A stretch of 8,838 nucleotides of DNA from Bryobacterales bacterium (lineage in GTDB: Bacteria; Acidobacteriota; Terriglobia; Bryobacterales; Bryobacteraceae). The notes beneath the pieces were generated by a model. The model ran no database searches and had not been told where the DNA came from. It saw only the letters and a program-made list of their open reading frames with translations. This document shows, in pieces, positions 1-5,707 of the stretch. The stretch lies in assembly GCA_003132865.1 (NCBI GenBank), contig PKYZ01000324.1, positions 1-8,838 on the forward strand. Reading direction: 5' to 3'. The position numbers were made by a program, and so were the translations under genes. Numbering within the stretch: the stretch's first letter is position 1; the number at the start of each line of letters is the position of its first letter.

Positions 1-2
1 CC

Positions 3-50
3 GCGCTCGCCGAGGAGATCCAGGCGGGGCGGGGTCCCGGCGCGGCGTAG
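3..50 (+). CDS. Possible 3' end of an unidentified plus-strand gene
   Basis: Reading from base 3 gives a short open frame of 15 codons, [15 protein letters not shown], that ends at a TAG stop at 48-50. Its composition (Ala/Glu/Gly-rich, GC-ending codons) is compatible with the tail of a real protein that starts left of the window. It is far too short to identify. It would converge on the cysK remnant at 61-223. In a GC-rich genome a frame this long can arise by chance, so this is only a possibility. Confidence 0.25.
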   Translation, partial: ALAEEIQAGRGPGAA

Positions 51-60
51 TCCCGATAGG

Positions 61-223
61 TTAATCGGCCAGTCCCGCGAAACAGCGCCGTGCTCAGGTA
101 GCGTTCGCCGAATGACGGGATGATCACGACCATCAGCTTGCCCGCATTCTGCGGCCGGCGCGCCACCGGCAATCCGGCCCACAACCCGCGGTTACAGCTT
201 CCAATGGCCTCGTCCGGCAAGGA
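61..223 (-). pseudogene. cysK: Cysteine synthase (CysK) C-terminal remnant
   Basis: Read on the minus strand, about 145 down to 80 encodes [20 protein letters not shown] followed by LFRG, which matches the highly conserved C-terminus of PLP-dependent O-acetylserine sulfhydrylase (cysteine synthase A). Just upstream, VARRPQN (about 166-146) and a DEAI-like motif near 214-203 also fit the family. However, the segment between DEAI and VARRPQN is about a dozen residues shorter than in CysK, and the usual GISSGAA loop is replaced by [12 protein letters not shown]. After LFRG one extra G throws the frame; removing it restores LFRGLAD and a TAA stop at 63-61. Nothing recognisable as the N-terminal PLP-lysine domain lies further upstream, where the methyltransferase leader begins. 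I therefore read it as a decayed 3' fragment without function. The homology is clear; the exact upstream edge is not. Confidence 0.72.
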
Positions 224-259
224 CGCTGTGCAAGGGCCGTGCGATGCGCGCGAAGCGCT

Positions 260-271
260 TGCCTTAAGGCA
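260..271. promoter_or_regulatory. Perfect 12-bp palindrome upstream of the methyltransferase gene
   Basis: TGCCTTAAGGCA at 260-271 is a perfect inverted repeat. GCGC flanks (255-258 and 272-275) extend it to longer arms with one bulged T at 259. It lies about 50 bp before the start codon and 19 bp before a TACAAT hexamer at 291-296 that could act as a -10 box; no convincing -35 is visible. The placement would suit an operator for a dimeric regulator, but no regulator gene is adjacent. It could equally be a leftover of the cysK remnant next door. Confidence 0.3.
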
Positions 272-306
272 GCGCATGCGGGCGCTGGTGTACAATTCCC
301 CAATAC

Positions 307-313
307 GGAGGAG
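307..313 (+). promoter_or_regulatory. Strong Shine-Dalgarno site that bears on the methyltransferase start
   Basis: GGAGGAG at 307-313 is a near-ideal ribosome binding site. The first ATG in frame is at 326, with 12 nt between, which is long. A TTG at 320 in the same frame has the optimal 6-nt spacing and would add only two residues (Met-Ser). Translation from TTG 320 is therefore quite possible. Longer starts further upstream (from 239) lack this signal and run through the palindrome and the cysK remnant. Confidence 0.6.
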
Positions 314-325
314 ACCGAATTGTCT

Positions 326-1342
326 ATGGCCGGCGAACATCCGACGCCTGAACACATTCTGCAAGTGGGCATGGGCTTCTGGGCGTCCAAAGCGCTGCTC
401 AGCGCGGTGGAGATCGGGGTATTCACCGAATTGAGTAGGCACCCCGAGGATCTGGAGACCCTGCGCGGCCGCCTGGGCCTCGATCCCAGAGCGGCGCGCG
501 ACTTTCTCGATGCGCTGGTAGCGCTCGGGTTCCTTGTCCGGATTGATGGCACGTATCACAACACGCCGGCTACGGACCTGTATCTCGACAAACGCAAGCC
601 TTCGTATCTGGGCGGAATCCTGGAAATGGCCAATCATCGGCTATTCGGCTTCTGGAATCGTCTCACCGAGGCGCTCCGCACCGGCAAGCCGCAGAATGAG
701 GCAAGAACCGGCGAGGCTTCCGCCTTCGAAGCGCTGTACGCGGATCCCGCCCGGCTGCGCGAGTTTCTCGCCGCCATGACGGGAATCAGCCGCGCCGCCA
801 ACCTGGCCATCGCCGCAAAGTTTCCTTGGACCCGGTACCGGACCTTCACGGATGCCGGTACGGCCCAGGGCGACACGGCCGTGCAGATTGCCCGCGCGCA
901 TGCGCACCTGTCCGGCATGGGATTCGACTTGGCCGAAGTCGGGCCGATCTTCGAAGACTACGTCGAACAGAACCAGCTATCCCAACGTCTACGCTTCGTT
1001 CCGGGCAACTTCTTCAGCGACCCAATGCCGCAGGCGGACGTAATCGTCATGGGCCATATCCTCCACGATTGGGGTCTGGCGGACAAGCGCAGGCTCGTGC
1101 AGCAAGCGTATGCGGCCGTGCCGGCCGGCGGCGCCCTGATTGTATACGAAAGCATTATCGACGACGAGCGTTCGGGGAATGTCTTCGGGCTGCTCATGAG
1201 CCTCAACATGTTGATTGAAACCGCCGAGGGATTCGACTACACGGGGGCGGACTGCATCGGCTGGATGAAGGAAGCCGGATTCCGCGAGGCACATGTCGAG
1301 TACCTGGTAGGCCCGGACTCCATGGTGATTGGGATCAAATAG
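326..1342 (+). CDS. SAM-dependent O-methyltransferase (family 2, dimerisation-domain type)
   Basis: A 338-residue cytoplasmic enzyme expected to transfer a methyl group from S-adenosylmethionine to a hydroxyl on a small molecule; the substrate cannot be told from sequence. Residues 10-100 form the winged-helix dimerisation domain typical of plant-type and acetylserotonin-type O-methyltransferases. The Rossmann SAM domain follows: motif I is DAGTAQG (176-182, in place of the common DxGGGxG), the acidic ribose-binding loop is DLAEV (201-205), and HILHDW (244-249) contains the expected catalytic base H247. The C-terminal GWMKEAGF stretch (312-319) is also family-typical. Length matches the family (330-350). 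The start could be ATG 326 or TTG 320; the ribosome binding site at 307-313 fits TTG better. The gene stands alone: a cysK remnant lies upstream and a broken sensor gene downstream, so context gives no clue to the pathway. The family assignment is firm, the substrate unknown. Confidence 0.88.
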   Translation: MAGEHPTPEHILQVGMGFWASKALLSAVEIGVFTELSRHPEDLETLRGRLGLDPRAARDFLDALVALGFLVRIDGTYHNTPATDLYLDKRKPSYLGGILEMANHRLFGFWNRLTEALRTGKPQNEARTGEASAFEALYADPARLREFLAAMTGISRAANLAIAAKFPWTRYRTFTDAGTAQGDTAVQIARAHAHLSGMGFDLAEVGPIFEDYVEQNQLSQRLRFVPGNFFSDPMPQADVIVMGHILHDWGLADKRRLVQQAYAAVPAGGALIVYESIIDDERSGNVFGLLMSLNMLIETAEGFDYTGADCIGWMKEAGFREAHVEYLVGPDSMVIGIK

Positions 1343-1364
1343 GGCGCCACGCGGCCGCTCGCCC
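1342..1364 (+). terminator. Weak candidate terminator hairpin after the methyltransferase
   Basis: GGGCG at 1342-1346 can pair with CGCCC at 1360-1364, with the self-complementary GCGGCCGC in the loop, followed by the AT-rich TTAATTAA at 1367-1374. There is no clean T run, so intrinsic termination is only possible. Confidence 0.25.
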
Positions 1365-1374
1365 CGTTAATTAA

Positions 1375-2157
1375 CAAAAGAAGTCCGCGGCTGCCGGGCT
1401 GGCCGTCTGCCTGATCGGCATCAGTGCGGCGGTTTATCGCGCTTCGACGAAATTGGTGGAGAATGCCCGCTGGGTGGCTCACACCCACGACGTCCTCACG
1501 CAGCTCGAAGCCACCGCGGCAGGCGTCACCAAGGCCGAAGCAGAGCTGTGCGGGTTCCTCATGACGGACCAGGAGTCCTATCTGGTTCCTTACTCCGCAG
1601 GCCTGACCAAGACCCGCCACCGGCTCGAAGCGGTCCGGAAGTTGACTGCCGACAACCCCCGCCAACAGGCCCGCGTCGACAAGCTGGAGCCCTTGATTCT
1701 GCACCACCTCGACCTGCTGGAGGCGCTTCTGAAGATTGGTCACGACCAAGGCTTCGGCGCCGCCCACCGGATTCTCACCTTCGACCAAGGCCCGCAATAC
1801 ATGGAAGAAATCCGCCAGGGAATTCAAGACATGGAGCACGAGGAGCAGGAAATCCTGGCGTCGCGCTTCGCCCAGCAGGAGTACCCGCGGGTGCGCGAGA
1901 TGTTCACGCGGGAATCCGTGCTGGCGAGCGATTGGTACAAGGAACGTTTGCGCGCGAAACAGGAGCGCGACATCGCCTTGTGGAGCCGCCACATCGCGGC
2001 ATTGGAGGCCTTTGTATCCGGCCCCGGATCGGGGCAGTTCGACGTGCGAAGCCGGCTGGCCGAAGCCCGCGCTCTGATGACGCGCGTCAGCTCGGTGGCG
2101 TACCTGGCGGAACTGGTGGGCACCATAGGGGCGGATCCATTCACGGACGGCCACTAA
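1375..2157 (+). pseudogene. Truncated CHASE3 sensor fragment with an unrecognised C-terminal tail
   Basis: The frame opens after a TAA at 1372-1374 with no ATG or GTG before a hydrophobic segment (about 1387-1437: AAAGLAVCLIGISAAVY) preceded by lysines, as in an inner-membrane anchor. The first usable start is TTG 1453, already past this segment, so the original start appears lost. From 1453, residues 1-135 match the CHASE3 extracytoplasmic sensor domain: LVENARWVAHTHDVL at the mouth of the helix bundle, LTADNPRQQARVDKLEPLI, then GFGAAHRIL and an EEIRQGIQDMEHEE helix. CHASE3 normally leads to a second membrane helix and a histidine kinase or guanylate cyclase. Here neither appears. Instead residues 138-234 (FAQQEYPRVREMF through LVGTIGADPF) form a helical, charged tail I cannot place, perhaps the end of another gene. 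The TAA overlaps the convergent hicB remnant by 17 bp. If made at all, the product would be a receptor without output. An intact one-helix envelope protein using a CTG start is the alternative. Confidence 0.62.
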
Positions 2158-2508
2158 CACTTTCCGTGATCCGGGGCAATTTGGTGGGGTGCCTGGGATC
2201 GAGCATACGCCGCACTTCCTTCTCGTCGCAACCAAGTTTTCGCGCCAACTGCACATTAGTATTAGTCATTCCGGCCTCCCGCATTGCGAGATAGAGTACC
2301 GCCTTCGCAGCCATTGGCGCCCGGACGGGAGTCAGCCGTTCGCCCCGCGCCGCTTTAGATGCTTTCGGGATCTCCCGTCCGCCGGCAACCCTTCCGGCGA
2401 TCGCCTCCTCCAGACAATCCGCAGCCTGCCAAAGCGCATCCCTCTCTCCGTTTCCCTGCGTGATGCCCAGTGTCTGATATGCGCCGCACAAACTCGCCGC
2501 CTCTCACA
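2141..2508 (-). pseudogene. hicB: HicB-type antitoxin remnant, frameshifted
   Basis: HicB antitoxins pair an N-terminal RNase-H-like domain with a C-terminal DNA-binding domain and neutralise the HicA mRNA interferase. Here the body of the gene is clear. ITQGN, then ALWQAADCLEEAIAGRV, are the end of the N-terminal domain, a linker follows, and AAKAVLYLAMREAG with LARKLGCDEKEVRRMLDPRH and PTKLPRI form the helix-turn-helix. Three defects are visible. The N-terminus is in another frame: GGEFV at 2501-2487 is the usual start of the first strand and joins ITQG only across a one-base shift near 2475. The longest frame itself opens only at a TTG (2491) after a TGA. A 6-bp unit (ATTAGT on the plus strand, 2255-2260 and 2261-2266) is duplicated, giving TNTNV where one pair is expected. 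After LPRI the tail TESVSGRP is unlike the family. No HicA-like sequence is recognisable on either side. I conclude it is an orphan, probably inactive relic. Confidence 0.66.
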
Positions 2509-2515
2509 CTCCTAT

Positions 2516-2610
2516 CGGACAAACATGTCCGGCTGGCAACCGAAATCGGCCATGTCTGTGCTCAGTGACCGGCTATGACCTGCCGGGACGGATGTGTCCG
2601 GACTCTGGAC
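2516..2610. repeat. Imperfect direct repeats and hairpin, possible insertion-sequence end
   Basis: Three related words occur in the same orientation: TGTCCGGCTGGCAACC (2526-2541), TGACCGGCTATGACC (2566-2580) and TGTCCGGACTCTGGAC (2595-2610). A perfect 6-bp inverted repeat, CGGACA (2516-2521) and TGTCCG (2526-2531) with a 4-nt loop, sits at the left edge. Multiple imperfect TGTCCG-like repeats are reminiscent of the ends of IS21-type elements. The block lies exactly where the hicB remnant loses its 5' end. No transposase reading frame accompanies it, so identity as an IS end is a guess; the repeats themselves are visible. Confidence 0.35.
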
Positions 2611-2612
2611 GC

Positions 2613-2906
2613 TCACGCGGTCCTGGGCAGCACCTCACGTCTTACCGCGTTGCCCAGTCGATCATCTGCCACCTCGAACTCCCAGGAGGCCTGCATGTTC
2701 ATCGAGAACCGGGGTGTCGTGCCGAAGCAGCGCGACAGCCGGAGAGCGGTGTCCGCCGCGATGCCGCGCTTCTCATTAACAATGTCGTTGATGGGCGTCG
2801 CAGGCACCCGCAGCGCCTGGGCCAACTGGTGCGCCGACATGCCGAGAGGAGACAGGAACTCTTCGCGGAGGATTTCTCCCGGGTGAATGGAGGATTGCCT
2901 GCCCAC
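2613..2906 (-). CDS. higA: HigA-family antitoxin (XRE-type helix-turn-helix), no toxin partner seen
   Basis: A 97-residue DNA-binding protein of the HigA antitoxin family, whose members bind the HigB mRNA-cleaving toxin and repress their own operon. IHPGEILREEFL (residues 7-18), the helix-turn-helix LAQALRVPATPINDIVNEKR (28-47), ADTALRLSRCFGT (51-63) and the terminal EVADDRLGNAVRREVLP (78-94) cover the whole family profile at the usual length. The chosen start is GTG 2906, six bases after AGGA in the upstream GTAGGATGG; the frame stays open further upstream but that part is antisense to the neighbouring glycosidase gene. One oddity: the near-invariant Trp after the helix-turn-helix (FWxNLQ in relatives) is Ser68, a single-base change. 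In higBA operons the toxin gene normally precedes higA, but here the glycosidase gene begins 57 bp away on the other strand, so no higB fits. It may still be an active autonomous repressor or a decaying remnant. Confidence 0.75.
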   Translation of the reverse strand: MGRQSSIHPGEILREEFLSPLGMSAHQLAQALRVPATPINDIVNEKRGIAADTALRLSRCFGTTPRFSMNMQASWEFEVADDRLGNAVRREVLPRTA

Positions 2907-2945
2907 AAGCCATCCTACCCCAGAGGCAACCGGGGAAACCCCTTC

Positions 2946-2954
2946 TGATACGAT
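2946..2954 (+). promoter_or_regulatory. Candidate extended -10 promoter for the GH42 gene
   Basis: TGATACGAT at 2946-2954 fits an extended -10 element (TGn then TACGAT). Initiation 6-8 bases downstream would fall at about 2960-2962, within a few bases of the ATG at 2964. No Shine-Dalgarno sequence precedes that ATG, so a leaderless or almost leaderless transcript would explain both facts. GGGGAAACCCC at 2932-2942 is a small inverted repeat in the expected spacer and could be bound by a regulator. No convincing -35 box is seen. Confidence 0.35.
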
Positions 2955-2963
2955 GAGCGTTCT

Positions 2964-5102
2964 ATGAAGACCTCGCCTCGCCGCCTCGCCCCATGGCTTC
3001 TTCTGCTTGCCATTGCAGGAAGCCGAACTCAAGCGCAGACCCCCGAACGCTTCTCCCCCGGCAAGATGGACACGTTCCTCTACGGCGCCGCCTTCTACGA
3101 AGAATACATGCCGGAGGATCGCCTGGACAAAGACGTCCAGTTGATGCAGCAGGCCGGCCTCAACGTGGTCCGCGTTGGAGAATCCACCTGGAGTCTTTGG
3201 GAGCCCGAGGATGGCCGGTTCGAGTTCGCCTGGATGGACCGCATCGTGGAACGCCTGGCGCGCGCGCAGATTCGCGTCATCATGGGCACGCCCACCTACT
3301 CGATTCCGCCGTGGATGTTCAAAGAGCATCCGGAGATTTTGGTAACCCGGCTGGACGGCCAAAAAGCCACCTACGGCATTCGCCAGAACATGGACATCAC
3401 CAACCCGGATTTTCTGCGCTATGCCGAGCGCGCGATCCGCAAGATTGCCGAACATTATCGCGACAATCGCGCGATTATCGGTTACCAGATCGATAACGAG
3501 ACTACTTCGTACGGCACGGCGGGTCCTAATGTGCAGGCCGGCTTCGTGCGCTACCTGCAGGAGAAGTTCTCCAGTGTCGACCGCCTGAACAAGATCTGGG
3601 GCCTGGTCTACTGGGGCCAGAGCCTGCATGACTGGTCCGAGGTTCCGCCGCGCAACGGTATTCTGAATCCCGGCTGGAAACTGGAGTGGGACCGCTACCA
3701 GGACTCGCTGGCGACACACTACCTGGCCTGGCAGGCCGCGCTGGTGCGCGAATACCTTCGTCCCGACCAGTTCGTCATGCAGGATTTCGGCGGCGCCACC
3801 CGGTCGGACGTCAACGAGTACGCCATCTCGAAGAGCCTGGATATTGCGGGCATCAATCCCTACCATCCGACGCAGGATCTCTACGACGGCGAAGGCTCCA
3901 GCTACGGCGGAGATTTTGCGCGGTCGCTGAAGGGCGCCAACTACTTAGTCACTGAAACTAACGCCCAGACTATCGGCTGGGACTCGCGCTCGCAGTTTCC
4001 GCCTTACGACGGTCAACTGCGCCAGGATGTTTACCTAATGGCCGCCACGGGCGCCAACATGGTCGAGTACTGGCATTGGCACTCGCTGCATTACGGCCAG
4101 GAGACCTACTGGAAAGGCGTGCTGTCGCACGACCTGGAACCCGGCCGCGCCTATGCGGAGGTGGCGCGCACCGCGCATGAGTTGCAGCGCATCGGGCCGC
4201 GGATCGTCGATTTGAAGGCATCTCGCTCTGTGGCGCTGCTGTACAGCAACGATTCGCGCCGCGGCACCGATTACATGCCGTTTCTGGTGTCGCAACCGGG
4301 CGGCGATATGCCCTGGAGCCATCCGGGCGGTTACGACGTGGAGATGCGCCGCCTGTACCGGGCGCTTTACCGCCTGAACGTTGGCGTGGATTTCGTGTTC
4401 CCCGAGACCGCAGACTTGAGCGCATACAAAGTTGTCGTAGCGCCGCCCCTGTACATCGCCAGCGACGCGCTGCTCGAACGGCTGGTCGATTACGTGCGCG
4501 CCGGCGGGCACTTGGTGCTGACGCTGAAAAGCGGTTTCTGCGACGAGTACTCGACGGTGCGCGCGGCGATGGCTCCGGGGCCTCTGCGCGAGGCTGCCGG
4601 CTTTCACTACCAGGAGTTTTCGAACCTCGCAAAGCCGCTGGCGCTCAAGGGCGACCCGTTCCAGGCAGGCGCCGAAAACCGCGTGAGCGACTGGGCGGAT
4701 ATGCTGCTGCTAGATAAAGCGAAGGCGCTGGCCTACTACGATCACCCGTTCTTCGGGAAGTATCCGGCTATTACGGAGAACCATTTCGGCAAGGGCATGC
4801 TGACCTATGAAGGCTCCGTGCTGAGCGACAAACTACAGCAGAAAGTGCTGGAACGTATGCTCGAGCAGGCGCAACTGATGGGACCCGACCAGAAGTTACC
4901 CGCGGCTGTCAGGGTGAAACACGGCGCCAGCCGCACCGGCAAGCCAATCCACTATTACTTCAATTTCTCGCCGGGGCCGCAACGGATAGTCTACCCTTAC
5001 GGCGCGGGCCGGGAGTTACTCTCGGACCGTTCGCTCGGGAATGGCGGGACCCTCAGCCTGGAACCTTGGGGCGTGGCCATCGTGGAGCAGGAGAAGCCAT
5101 AG
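2964..5102 (+). CDS. Secreted GH42 beta-galactosidase-type glycoside hydrolase
   Basis: A 712-residue retaining glycosidase of family GH42, expected to release beta-galactosyl (or related arabinopyranosyl) units from oligosaccharides. The N-terminus has a Sec-type signal peptide: basic MKTSPRR, hydrophobic LAPWLLLLAIAG, cleavage near TQA-Q (about residue 24). The TIM-barrel domain spans about 38-410. It carries GAAFYEEYMPEDRLDKDVQLM typical of the start of the barrel (split here as GAAFYEEYMP 41-50 and the following helix), VGESTWSLWEPEDGRFEF (71-88), the acid/base E179 in YQIDNE (174-179), and the nucleophile E331 in LVTET (328-332). EYWHWHSLHYGQETYWKGV (368-386) is also characteristic. Residues about 418-615 form the amidotransferase-like trimerisation domain and 645-712 the small C-terminal beta domain. 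The only cysteine is C526, so the zinc-binding cysteine cluster of enzymes like the Thermus A4 protein is absent. Most GH42 enzymes are cytoplasmic, so export is notable. There is no ribosome binding site before ATG 2964. The next gene starts 25 bp downstream. The exact sugar specificity is unknown. Confidence 0.92.
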   Translation: MKTSPRRLAPWLLLLAIAGSRTQAQTPERFSPGKMDTFLYGAAFYEEYMPEDRLDKDVQLMQQAGLNVVRVGESTWSLWEPEDGRFEFAWMDRIVERLARAQIRVIMGTPTYSIPPWMFKEHPEILVTRLDGQKATYGIRQNMDITNPDFLRYAERAIRKIAEHYRDNRAIIGYQIDNETTSYGTAGPNVQAGFVRYLQEKFSSVDRLNKIWGLVYWGQSLHDWSEVPPRNGILNPGWKLEWDRYQDSLATHYLAWQAALVREYLRPDQFVMQDFGGATRSDVNEYAISKSLDIAGINPYHPTQDLYDGEGSSYGGDFARSLKGANYLVTETNAQTIGWDSRSQFPPYDGQLRQDVYLMAATGANMVEYWHWHSLHYGQETYWKGVLSHDLEPGRAYAEVARTAHELQRIGPRIVDLKASRSVALLYSNDSRRGTDYMPFLVSQPGGDMPWSHPGGYDVEMRRLYRALYRLNVGVDFVFPETADLSAYKVVVAPPLYIASDALLERLVDYVRAGGHLVLTLKSGFCDEYSTVRAAMAPGPLREAAGFHYQEFSNLAKPLALKGDPFQAGAENRVSDWADMLLLDKAKALAYYDHPFFGKYPAITENHFGKGMLTYEGSVLSDKLQQKVLERMLEQAQLMGPDQKLPAAVRVKHGASRTGKPIHYYFNFSPGPQRIVYPYGAGRELLSDRSLGNGGTLSLEPWGVAIVEQEKP

Positions 5103-5127
5103 CAATCGGAGGACGGAGATTGGTAAC

Positions 5128-5655
5128 ATGACCAACATGAACACAAAATACGCAATTGGACTTGCCCTTCTGGCGGGCGCGGCCTGCGCCGCCGACTCAG
5201 TTCCAGCCCTCGACGTCAGACCTGGGATGTGGGAGAGCACGATGACCATGCAGACGAGCGGCGCACCGCCGATCCCTCCGGAGCTCCTGGCTAAGATGAC
5301 CCCCGAACAGAAGGCCATGCTCGAAGCGCGCATGAAAGCGGGCCCGAAGACTACTGTGAACAAGCACTGCGTCACTAAGGAAGATCTGAATAAGGGGTTG
5401 AACTTCGGCGAGGTGAAAGGATCGTGCCAGCGCACCGTAGTGAATGCGTCTTCCAGCAAACAGGAGTTCCGCTTTGAATGCAGCAACGCCGGGATAAAAT
5501 CAAGCGGAACGATCCGTGTCGAAGCCGTCGACCCGGAACATGTGAAGGTCTCCTCGCAATTCACCTCGGGTGACGGTTCCCACGCCATGAACATCAATGC
5601 AACCGGCGCTGGCAAGTGGGTGAGCGCGGAGTGCACCAGTGAGCCGAAGAAGTGA
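5128..5655 (+). CDS. Exported DUF3617 family protein
   Basis: A 175-residue small protein with an N-terminal signal peptide (KYAIGLALLAGAACAADS, likely cut after ACA at about residue 22). DUF3617 members are envelope proteins of unknown function found widely in Proteobacteria and Acidobacteria. Family hallmarks seen here are RPGMWE near the mature N-terminus (31-36), a Pro/Met-rich helix (PPELLAKMTPEQKAMLEARM, 50-69), the HCVT motif (80-83) and the spaced cysteines C81, C100, C118 and C169, which could form two disulfides. ATG 5128 is chosen because GGAGGACGGAG at 5108-5118 precedes it at a suitable distance; ATG 5137 is an alternative. C20 sits in an LLAGAAC context, a poor lipobox, so a lipoprotein is less likely. 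It follows the GH42 gene by 25 bp on the same strand and is probably co-transcribed, but nothing ties it to sugar use. It ends just before a pair of hairpins. Confidence 0.83.
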   Translation: MTNMNTKYAIGLALLAGAACAADSVPALDVRPGMWESTMTMQTSGAPPIPPELLAKMTPEQKAMLEARMKAGPKTTVNKHCVTKEDLNKGLNFGEVKGSCQRTVVNASSSKQEFRFECSNAGIKSSGTIRVEAVDPEHVKVSSQFTSGDGSHAMNINATGAGKWVSAECTSEPKK

Positions 5656-5660
5656 GCAGA

Positions 5661-5698
5661 CGGCGAACTAAAGTTCGCCGCAGCACGCTGAAGCGTGC
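5661..5698. terminator. Tandem perfect hairpins between convergent genes
   Basis: CGGCGAACT-AA-AGTTCGCCG (5661-5680) is a perfect 9-bp stem with a 2-base loop. Two bases later GCACGC-TGAA-GCGTGC (5683-5698) is a perfect 6-bp stem with a TGAA tetraloop. They fill the 52-bp gap between the stop of the DUF3617 gene and the stop of guaA, so they could end transcription from both sides. There is no T run on either strand, so this is not a classic intrinsic terminator. The modular two-hairpin layout also resembles a dispersed intergenic repeat. Confidence 0.6.
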
Positions 5699-5707
5699 GC
5701 CACATCA

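Noticed and set aside
1237..2256. Long minus-strand open frame of 339 aa
   Set aside because: It runs antisense to the end of the methyltransferase and the CHASE3 fragment, and its translation has no recognisable domain; typical of GC-rich shadow frames.
2554..2612. HicA or HigB toxin hidden between the antitoxins
   Set aside because: The stretch is only about 60 bp, is filled with short repeats, and its translations show no toxin motif.
2964..3045. Twin-arginine signal on the GH42 enzyme
   Set aside because: The RR pair is present, but the following residues (LAPW) do not fit the Tat consensus well; a Sec signal explains the segment.
2907..3866. Minus-strand open frame continuing upstream of higA across the GH42 gene (417 aa in total)
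   Set aside because: Beyond 2906 it is antisense to the well-supported GH42 coding sequence and shows no family resemblance; only the last 97 residues are HigA.
5128..5200. Lipoprotein signal for the DUF3617 protein
   Set aside because: C20 is preceded by AGAA, not a good lipobox, and normal signal peptidase cleavage after ACA is more likely.
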